DNA of 20,479 nucleotides. Origin: Deltaproteobacteria bacterium UBA6106. GTDB taxonomy: Bacteria; Desulfobacterota; Syntrophorhabdia; Syntrophorhabdales; Syntrophorhabdaceae. The notes below the pieces were generated by a model. It did not search any database. It had not been told where the DNA came from and saw nothing but the letters and a program-made list of their open reading frames with translations. Made by a program: the position numbers and the translations under genes. The DNA lies in contig DIWM01000019.1 of assembly GCA_002428485.1 (NCBI GenBank), forward strand, positions 56,616 to 77,094. The letters run 5' to 3'. This document shows positions 14,701-20,479 of this stretch, one piece after another (within the stretch, counting starts at the first letter, position 1; each line of letters opens with the position of its first letter).

Positions 14701-14833
14701 CGTTAATAACTTGAAGACATATGGACGCTGGGCCTTTGCCGAGTTCACAGAGGTTTACCAAATGGAATCTGAATTTCAAAAGAAAGTTCAGGCAGAGTTT
14801 GACAAGATGATTAATCGAGTAACCGCCCAATAG
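11780..14833 (+). CDS. res: Type III-like restriction enzyme, Res subunit (SF2 helicase-nuclease), about 1017 aa
   Basis: The frame is open from ATG 11714, but ATG 11780 (MENRFFEKPI) is preferred because AGAAGG stands seven bases before it. DEAD-box SF2 motifs are clear: TGTGKT at about residues 178-183 (Walker A), DEAH at 313-316 in VINDEAHH, DLSATPFF (motif III), SVAMLSEGWDANTV (motif V) and GRALRRQSY (motif VI). A PD-(D/E)xK nuclease lies at the C-terminus: LPDFIVLVDDGH at about 930 and VVEIKGY at about 950, giving the D...ExK residues. This is the domain order of type III Res proteins, which translocate and cut after two sites interact with Mod. The Mod gene follows after 12 bases, so the two are co-transcribed. 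Expected cytoplasmic. All key residues look intact. Confidence 0.93.
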   Translation: MENRFFEKPILNSPYEYPIQHWELDAEGQPTQKIIDNRRRAEFITPIPKPKKRKGSTAQQDQLIFDEGKGLSTQTQQYDPTPIINELRHQVDLWRSIPNPNDWRVEPETARLLQHWRHHHFTGIRPFFCQIEAIETLIWLTEVAPKIGKTGNRFLEHLANANNDANPELMRLALKLATGTGKTTVMAMLIIWQTVNAVRRPNSKKFTRGFLVATPGITIRDRLRVLQPNDPDSYYQSRELIPNDMLPDLERAKIVITNYHAFMLRERIEISKGGRSLLQGRGEPLRTLETEGQMLQRVMPSLMGIKNILVINDEAHHCYRGKPSQPDVEVLRGDDRKEAEKNNEAARVWISGLETVKRKLGINHIIDLSATPFFLSGSGYAEGTLFPWTMSDFSLMDAIECGIVKLPRVPVADNIPGGEMPRFRELWKHIGPKMPKKGRGKSKTLDPLAIPVELQTALEALYGHYAKTYELWQQYGIKVPPCFIVVCNNTSTSKLVYDYISGFQKENEDGSTTLVNGRLALFRNFDEHGNQLARPRTLLIDSEQLESGDALDDNFRAMAADEIDRFRREIIERTGDIRQAENLTDQDLLREVMNTVGKEGRLGESIRCVVSVAMLSEGWDANTVTHVLGVRAFGTQLLCEQVIGRALRRQSYDLNDDSLFNVEYADVLGIPFDFTAKPVVAPPQPPRQTIQVKAVRPDRDSLEIRFPRIAGYRVELPEERLTADFNEDSVLELTPDIVGPSITKNQGIIGKDVDLSLAHLEDMRHSTLLFHITQRLLYTKWRDPGEEAKLHLFGQLKRITKQWLDTCLICKGGTYPAQLMYQELADMACGRITDGITRALVGKRPIKAVPDPYNPTGSTIYVNFNTSKRDRWETDARRCHINWVILDSDWEAEFCRVAESHPKVRAYVKNHNLGFEVPYRYGSEKRIYLPDFIVLVDDGHGDDNLLHLVVEIKGYRREDAKEKKATMEAYWIPGVNNLKTYGRWAFAEFTEVYQMESEFQKKVQAEFDKMINRVTAQ

Positions 14834-14845
14834 AGGGAATAACGA

Positions 14846-17656
14846 ATGGCAAAAAACAACAAGAAATCGAATGCAAAAGTAACCGTCAAAACGCTTACCC
14901 ACGACGAGGCGACGCGCAAAAACATCCCTACTGCCGAGCATCAGTCAGTGGTGTCTAAAGAGATTGAGACACCCATCCGCGTTGCCTATGAACGCCGTAA
15001 CCGCGATCTTGACCCACAACTTGTCTGGCGCGGCAAGGATGAGCAGGATTGGTCGGATCTCGTGGTCCATGCACCGCCCCTCTACATCCAGGAGAAAGTC
15101 CATCCCAAGGTACTTATCGACGACCTGTTAAAACAGACAAAAGATGCCCAGGCGCAGAAGCCTGGTTTCCAGCTTGACCTTTTTGCTGACTTCAACGGAT
15201 TACCAACAGAGAGTGCTAAAACCGAGTTCTACCAGCACGATGCCAACTGGTCCAACCGTTTGATTCTCGGTGATAGCTTGCAGGTCATGTCATCGCTGGC
15301 TGAACGCGAGGGTTTACGAGGGAAGGTTCAGTGTATCTATATCGATCCCCCCTACGGCATCAAATTTAACTCCAATTTCCAGTGGTCTACCACCAGCCGG
15401 GATGTGAAAGACGGCAACATTGACCACATCACACGAGAGCCGGAGCAGGTCAAGGCATTCCGGGACACCTGGCGAGATGGTATTCATTCGTATCTGACCT
15501 ATCTGCGGGATCGACTCACTGTGGCGAGGGATTTGTTGAATGATTCAGGTTCCGTTTTTGTCCAGATAGGTGATGAAAATGTCCACAGGGTAAGGGTGCT
15601 GATGGATGAGGTGTTTGGAGATACCAACTTTATTAGTCTTATCACTACGAAGAAAAGTGGTGGAATGGGACAGGCTTATATCGATAATATTTCTGACTAT
15701 ATTGTCTGGTATGCAAAAGACATATCCACAGCGAAATACCGCGCTGCATATCTTGTAAAGGATCTTCGTGAAGGTGCCGGCGTGCGGTATCGTTCAGTAC
15801 AGTCGATTGACGGTACCGTTCGTCCGCTCAAAGTAAAAGAAGCCAGTGGAGAACAACCATTGGCAGCAGACGAACAGGTGTTTTTGGCCGGGCCTCTTAC
15901 TTCCGAGACCGCAAGTGAATCAACTCTCTTTGAGTTCAATTTAAATGGCCATCAGCTAAGGCCACGTAAAGGCGGCTGGAAGACAAATATAGTCGGAATG
16001 GAAAGACTTTTAAAGGCCAATCGTCTTCTGAAGACCAAGGAGTTTGTGAATTACAAAATCTTTTTCAACGATTTTGCTGCGGTCGCTATTCCAAATCTTT
16101 GGGAAGACACTATGGGTACCGCAGAGCAGAACAAGATTTATGTTGTACAAACTACCTCAAAGGTTATTCAACGCTGTCTCCTCATGACCACCGACCCCAG
16201 CGACTTGGTACTAGACCCCACATGCGGTTCAGGTACGACCGCTTATGTAGCAGAACAGTGGGGCCGCCGATGGATCACAATAGACACGTCTCGTGTGGCT
16301 TTAGCCCTTGCCCGTGCTCGCATCATGGGTGCTCGCTATCCATACTACCTTCTCGCTGACTCACCGGAGGGCCAGATCAAAGAAGCTGAAATTACTAGAA
16401 CTGCGCCATCAACGAAACCTACCCACAATGACATACGTCAGGGTTTTGTCTGCGAACGAGTGCAGCATGTTACCCTCAAGTCCATTACCAACAACATTGA
16501 GATCGACGTCATTTGGGAGAAATTCCAGGAAGTATTAGAACCGCTGCGCGAACAACTCAACACATCCCTTGGCACGACATGGGAAGAATGGGGAATCCCC
16601 CGGGATGCTGACGAGAAGTGGCCTGAAGAAACCCGCAAGCTGCACGAGGAGTGGTGGAAGCAGCGTATTGCCAGACAGAAGGAAATCGATGCCTCCATCG
16701 CCGCTAAAGCTGATTTTGAATACCTATACGACAAGCCATACGAGGCCAAGAAGACGGTACGGGTAGCAGGACCGTTTACCGTCGAAAGCTTATCGCCGCA
16801 CCGGGTGTTGACAGTAGGCGCTGATGATGAACTTATCGATGGCGTAGCTGAAAGAAGAACCAGTTATCAAGAAGGCTGGGACTTTACGCGAATGATCCTG
16901 GAAAACCTGAAGACCTCCGGTGTGCAGCAGGCCCACAAAGAAGATAAGATTGTATTTACTTCCTTTACTCCCTGGCCAGGCAATCTGGTCTGTGCTGAAG
17001 GCCTTTATCTGGAAGGGAACAAGGAATCCGGTATTGAAAAGCGAGCAGCCATTTTTATCGGTCCTGAGTTTGGTACTGTTTCCCGTCCGGATCTCGTGGC
17101 TGCCGCCCGTGAGGCCGGTGATGGAGGCTTTGACGTGCTAATTACATGTGCTTTCAACTACGACGCCCATTCGACTGAATTTAGCAAACTTGGCCGTATA
17201 CCTGTTCTCAAGGCGCGAATGAACGCTGACCTTCACATGGCAGACGATCTAAGGAACACCGGCAAAGGTAACCTTTTTGTCATTTTCGGTGAACCGGATA
17301 TAGACATCCTCGATGCAGGGGACAATCAGATCCAAGTCAAGGTCAATGGCGTCGATGTTTTTCACCCTACCACCGGAGAAGTGCGAAGTGATGGAGCTGA
17401 GGGTATTGCCTGCTGGTTCATTGACACAGATTATAACGAAGAGAGTTTCTTCGTTCGTCACGCATATTTCTTGGGCGCAAATGATCCTTACAAGGCGCTC
17501 AAAACCACCCTCAAGGCCGAGATCAACGAAGAAGCTTGGGCGACGCTCAACAGCGACACCTCCCGCCCCTTCGACAAACCCACCTCCGGCCGCATAGCAG
17601 TAAAGGTGATAAACCATTTAGGTGATGAAGTGATGAAAATATTCAAAATTACATAA
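14846..17656 (+). CDS. mod: Type III-like DNA methyltransferase, Mod subunit, 936 aa (beta class)
   Basis: ATG 14846 follows AGAGGGA, 12 bases after the Res stop. The methyltransferase motifs are in beta-class order: catalytic motif IV DPPYGIKF at D167, then SAM-binding motif I DPTCGSGTT at D457, with the target-recognition region between and around them. DPPY suggests N6-adenine methylation, as in type III Mod. It is unusually long: typical Mod proteins are about 500-700 aa, and here about 400 residues lie after motif I (for example IPRDADEKWPEETRKLHEEW and a tail ending DEVMKIFKIT). The N-terminus (about 1-150) is also extended. Mod supplies site specificity for Res and protects host DNA. 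The stop is 19 bases before the RelE-helicase gene, giving a three-gene operon. Target sequence cannot be read from the protein. Confidence 0.92.
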   Translation: MAKNNKKSNAKVTVKTLTHDEATRKNIPTAEHQSVVSKEIETPIRVAYERRNRDLDPQLVWRGKDEQDWSDLVVHAPPLYIQEKVHPKVLIDDLLKQTKDAQAQKPGFQLDLFADFNGLPTESAKTEFYQHDANWSNRLILGDSLQVMSSLAEREGLRGKVQCIYIDPPYGIKFNSNFQWSTTSRDVKDGNIDHITREPEQVKAFRDTWRDGIHSYLTYLRDRLTVARDLLNDSGSVFVQIGDENVHRVRVLMDEVFGDTNFISLITTKKSGGMGQAYIDNISDYIVWYAKDISTAKYRAAYLVKDLREGAGVRYRSVQSIDGTVRPLKVKEASGEQPLAADEQVFLAGPLTSETASESTLFEFNLNGHQLRPRKGGWKTNIVGMERLLKANRLLKTKEFVNYKIFFNDFAAVAIPNLWEDTMGTAEQNKIYVVQTTSKVIQRCLLMTTDPSDLVLDPTCGSGTTAYVAEQWGRRWITIDTSRVALALARARIMGARYPYYLLADSPEGQIKEAEITRTAPSTKPTHNDIRQGFVCERVQHVTLKSITNNIEIDVIWEKFQEVLEPLREQLNTSLGTTWEEWGIPRDADEKWPEETRKLHEEWWKQRIARQKEIDASIAAKADFEYLYDKPYEAKKTVRVAGPFTVESLSPHRVLTVGADDELIDGVAERRTSYQEGWDFTRMILENLKTSGVQQAHKEDKIVFTSFTPWPGNLVCAEGLYLEGNKESGIEKRAAIFIGPEFGTVSRPDLVAAAREAGDGGFDVLITCAFNYDAHSTEFSKLGRIPVLKARMNADLHMADDLRNTGKGNLFVIFGEPDIDILDAGDNQIQVKVNGVDVFHPTTGEVRSDGAEGIACWFIDTDYNEESFFVRHAYFLGANDPYKALKTTLKAEINEEAWATLNSDTSRPFDKPTSGRIAVKVINHLGDEVMKIFKIT

Positions 17657-17675
17657 TGCCTATGAGTGTAACTTA

Positions 17676-19817
17676 ATGCAATTTCTTATAGCCGATACTT
17701 TCACCGACAGCCTCGCAAGACTCACTGGCGAGGAACAGAAAGCCGTAAAGACCACGGCCTTTGACTTACAAATGAACCCAGAAAATCCGGGAATGCAATT
17801 CCACAAGCTCGATAAACCAAAGGACAAGAATTTTTGGTCAGTTCGAGTGGGTGGCAATATCCGGCTTATCGTTCACCGGACTGATGCAAGTATGCTCCTC
17901 TGCTACGTTGACCATCACGACCAAGCTTATCGCTGGGCTGAACGACGCAAACTGGAGACTCATCCCAAGACTGGGGCTGCTCAATTTGTGGAGGTCCGGG
18001 AACGGGTGCAAGAGATTATCGTCCCCAAAAGAGAGGAAGATAAAAAACACGCCATGCCCAAGCTGCCCTTGTTCGCAAGTGTTTCTGACGACGAGTTGCT
18101 TAGCTATGGGGTACCTACAGAGTGGATAAAAGAAGTCCGCGTTGCTGATGAAGACACGTTACTCCAGGTAGCAGACCATCTGCCTGCCGAAGCAGCCGAG
18201 GCGATTTTGAATCTTGCAACTGGTGTAACCCCGCAAGTCGCTATGAAGTTTGCTACGGACGTTTACCCAAGCGTTCTATTCGCCCGAAAGCGGTTAGATA
18301 TGTATAAAATAGAGGAAGTGGAACGTGCAGATGTTGACTCATTCGCACATCCAGACGCCCAACGCAGATTCCGTAATATCAACAACAAGGAGGAATTGGA
18401 GCGTGCCCTCGAATATCCCTGGGAAAAGTGGACTGTTTTTCTCCATCCGGCGCAGAGACAAATAGTTGAAAAAAATTATGGAGGTCCGGCACGCATTTCT
18501 GGCTCGGCAGGTACAGGTAAAACAATCGTTGCCCTCCATCGGGCCGTGTTCCTGGCGCAAACTAATCCCGACTCCAGGATTCTACTCACCACTTTCTCAG
18601 AAACCTTGGCAAATGCCCTGCGCACCAAGTTAAGAAGATTGATTCATAACGAACCGCGTCTTGGCGAACGCCTCGAAGTACATGCCATAGAGGCAATTGG
18701 ACGAAGGCTCTATGAAGTAAACTTCGGTCATCCACAATTTGCTTCTATTGAATTAATCAAACAGTGCCTTCATGAGGCATCGGCAGGCATCGAGCATAAA
18801 TTCAGCTTGCACTTTTTGCTGACCGAATGGCAGCAGATCGTTGATGCTTGGCAACTGAAATCGTGGGAGCCATATCGTGACGTCACACGGCTGGGCAGAA
18901 AGACTCGCCTACCGGAACAGCGGAGAGCTTTACTGTGGTCTATCTTTGAAGGGGTTCGGGCTATTTTAACGGCGAAGCGTTTAATTACTTACCCCGGAAT
19001 GTTTAATCAACTTACCACTCATCTTGCAAAGATTGATCACCCACCTTTCGATTTTATTGTTGTAGACGAAGCACAGGATGTTAGCGTGGCGCAACTACGC
19101 TTCTTGGCTGTTCTTGGAGGAGATCGGCCCAATGGTCTTTTCTTCGCTGGAGATCTTGGTCAACGGATCTTTCAACAACCATTCTCCTGGAAAGCGGTTG
19201 GCGTAGATGTTCGTGGACGGTCTCGAATCTTACGAATCAACTATCGGACCTCGCATCAGATTAGAATGCAAGCCGATCGACTATTGGGACCAGCATTGTC
19301 GGATGTTGACGGCAATGTAGAGGACAGACGTGGCACCATTTCGGTATTTAACGGACCGAAACCAAAAATTATGATTTTTGACACTCCCGAGAAAGAGATT
19401 GAAGCGGTCAGTCTGTGGATCAAGGACCGCAAAGAAGAAGGAGTCGCGATTCACGAGATCGGCGTATTTGTGCGTTCGGCGGCAGAGGTTGACCGTGCTC
19501 GAATGGCAGTGGAGAAATCGGGAACCCCATACAAGGTGCTTGATGAAACCGTTAAAACTGTCAGTGGGTATATTTCTATCTGTACGATGCACCTTGCCAA
19601 AGGCTTGGAGTTCAAGGCGGTAGTGGTGATGGCCTGCGACGATGAGATAATTCCATTACAGGAGCGCATTGAAACAGTAACAGACGACTCTGACCTGCAG
19701 GAAGTCTATGATACTGAACGTCACTTGCTCTATGTTGCCTGCACCCGCGCCCGTGATCACTTGCTCGTGACCAGCGGCAACACCCCATCAGAATTTCTGG
19801 ATGATTTAAGGATGTGA
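17676..19817 (+). CDS. RelE/ParE-fold domain fused to SF1 UvrD/Rep-type helicase, 713 aa
   Basis: Residues 1-95 look like a RelE/ParE-superfamily fold: NPGMQFHKLD, NFWSVRVGGNIRLIVHR and YVDHHDQAYRWAERR are typical. The rest is a superfamily 1 helicase: Walker A GSAGTGKT (276-283), Walker B DEAQD (464-468), GDLGQRIFQ (492-500), NYRTS (522-526), TMHLAKGLEFKAV (637-649) and LLYVACTRAR (684-693). A region of about 100-255 links the two and was not recognised. No separate nuclease domain is evident. It starts 19 bases after Mod with a weak ribosome site and is probably part of the same transcript. Whether the RelE part is an active RNase, a DNA-binding module or a dead scaffold is unknown. A third factor that assists restriction or senses DNA damage is possible. 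Confidence 0.9.
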   Translation: MQFLIADTFTDSLARLTGEEQKAVKTTAFDLQMNPENPGMQFHKLDKPKDKNFWSVRVGGNIRLIVHRTDASMLLCYVDHHDQAYRWAERRKLETHPKTGAAQFVEVRERVQEIIVPKREEDKKHAMPKLPLFASVSDDELLSYGVPTEWIKEVRVADEDTLLQVADHLPAEAAEAILNLATGVTPQVAMKFATDVYPSVLFARKRLDMYKIEEVERADVDSFAHPDAQRRFRNINNKEELERALEYPWEKWTVFLHPAQRQIVEKNYGGPARISGSAGTGKTIVALHRAVFLAQTNPDSRILLTTFSETLANALRTKLRRLIHNEPRLGERLEVHAIEAIGRRLYEVNFGHPQFASIELIKQCLHEASAGIEHKFSLHFLLTEWQQIVDAWQLKSWEPYRDVTRLGRKTRLPEQRRALLWSIFEGVRAILTAKRLITYPGMFNQLTTHLAKIDHPPFDFIVVDEAQDVSVAQLRFLAVLGGDRPNGLFFAGDLGQRIFQQPFSWKAVGVDVRGRSRILRINYRTSHQIRMQADRLLGPALSDVDGNVEDRRGTISVFNGPKPKIMIFDTPEKEIEAVSLWIKDRKEEGVAIHEIGVFVRSAAEVDRARMAVEKSGTPYKVLDETVKTVSGYISICTMHLAKGLEFKAVVVMACDDEIIPLQERIETVTDDSDLQEVYDTERHLLYVACTRARDHLLVTSGNTPSEFLDDLRM

Positions 19818-19861
19818 ACTATGATTCGTCCTATTACAGTTGCAGTATGGTGCAGGATTAA

Positions 19862-19938
19862 ACTTCACAGATTTTCAATGATTACACACAAACAGGTATC
19901 AACAAAAACTGTGAAGTGAAGGTTGCCTCTGGTATACT
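19862..19938 (+). promoter_or_regulatory. 9-bp inverted repeat and candidate promoter before the last gene
   Basis: ACTTCACAG (19862-19870) and CTGTGAAGT (19909-19917) are exact inverted copies 38 bases apart. TATACT (19933-19938) could be a -10 element; the right arm of the repeat falls at the expected -35 position, so a repressor bound there would overlap the promoter. Alternatively the repeat forms an RNA stem after the helicase gene. Confidence 0.4.
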
Positions 19939-19953
19939 AAGCAAAAGGAAAAA

Positions 19954-20479
19954 ATGATTCTTAACCCTGAACTGTTTCTCGAACTGAGCCCTGTACAATT
20001 TACCAGGCGGGTTAGAGAATGGGTTGAACGTTGGCCTTTGATTGACGAAGTAAGACTCTATGCAGGTAAATATGATGGAAATTTCTATGTACTCGTCTTC
20101 ATAACCCAAGATAGAATGAAACTTGGGGCGTCTGGGTTTCTGACTGATAGCTTACTCCCACTGCAACAAGATTTACGAACCATCCACAAGGATCCAAAAG
20201 GCTTTAATTTATCTCAATGGCAAATCTTCACTATTGGTGCTGATGTGGAACTTCCTCTTGAATTTGTCCATCCACAAGACGGTTGGTATCCATTCCATGA
20301 AGGCGATACAGATATTCAGCCACAGGATGATAATGTCGAGTTAGCGGATGAGAGGGTGCTGTGGATAACCTATTCTGATACTATCAGAGAGGTATGGTTG
20401 AATGACTGTTACGGACAGAGGAAGCTTTTATCGAGGCCGCAGTTCAATAGTCTGAATGCGTATTCCGATGAAGTCGGCC
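19954..20479 (+). CDS. Hypothetical protein, 5' part (runs off the window)
   Basis: ATG 19954 follows AAAAGGAA (19943-19950) and the frame stays open to the window end, about 175 codons. The protein begins MILNPELFLELSPVQFTRRV and continues with WVERWPLIDEVRLYAGKYDGNFY, a charged globular start without a signal peptide or membrane segment. No domain was recognised. It lies 136 bases after the RelE-helicase gene on the same strand and may be a further member of the defence cluster, but it has its own candidate promoter. The conserved-looking VEWPxIDE and GKYDGNFYVLVF strand pattern resembles nucleotidyltransferase or small regulatory proteins only vaguely, and no assignment is made. Confidence 0.7.
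   Translation, partial: MILNPELFLELSPVQFTRRVREWVERWPLIDEVRLYAGKYDGNFYVLVFITQDRMKLGASGFLTDSLLPLQQDLRTIHKDPKGFNLSQWQIFTIGADVELPLEFVHPQDGWYPFHEGDTDIQPQDDNVELADERVLWITYSDTIREVWLNDCYGQRKLLSRPQFNSLNAYSDEVG

Overview
The window looks like the edge of a bacterial defence island. It opens with the 3' end of a housekeeping gene, sucD (succinyl-CoA synthetase alpha subunit), and everything after it is accessory DNA. No rRNA, tRNA or CRISPR array is visible. Moderate base composition, a bacterial sucD and REP-like 'TTCCCGC' fragments fit a proteobacterial or Desulfobacterota/Nitrospirota-like genome, but the taxon cannot be fixed from this sequence.

Layout. 1-354: sucD 3' end. 355-1067: AT-rich, gene-poor stretch with two palindromes and a promoter. 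1068-1837: two-gene unit of a 71-aa protein that aligns by eye with ubiquitin and an ankyrin-repeat protein. 1870-7074: five attC-like recombination sites separating single-gene cassettes, all genes and sites in one orientation. The cassettes carry a SIR2-like protein, a DUF262/HNH (GmrSD-like) nuclease, a two-segment membrane protein and a trypsin-like protease. No integron integrase is seen, so this is a cluster of attC sites lacking integrase (CALIN), or the distal part of an integron whose intI lies elsewhere. 7075-9190: directly after the last attC, a DUF3800 gene, a 91-nt structured intergenic RNA candidate and a reverse transcriptase with the retron hallmarks NAxxH, YADD and VTG. This is read as a retron with a DUF3800 partner.

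9191-11152: gene-sparse DNA with a coupled pair of unrecognised genes, a weak 79-aa ORF and small repeats. 11153-11647: a lipoprotein with its own promoter. 11780-19817: a tight three-gene operon of a type III-like restriction helicase/nuclease (Res), a large beta-class DNA methyltransferase (Mod), and an SF1 helicase whose N-terminus is a RelE/ParE-fold toxin-like domain. 19954-20479: a further gene, cut by the window end, behind a 9-bp inverted repeat.

How the parts fit. Res and Mod should form a restriction-modification pair; the RelE-UvrD protein is placed as a third member of that operon. SIR2, DUF262/HNH, trypsin-like protease and retron are each families repeatedly linked to anti-phage defence. 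The most noteworthy points are the retron lying directly against an attC site, the compact RNA between its two genes, the ubiquitin-like small protein, and the RelE-helicase joined to a type III-like system.
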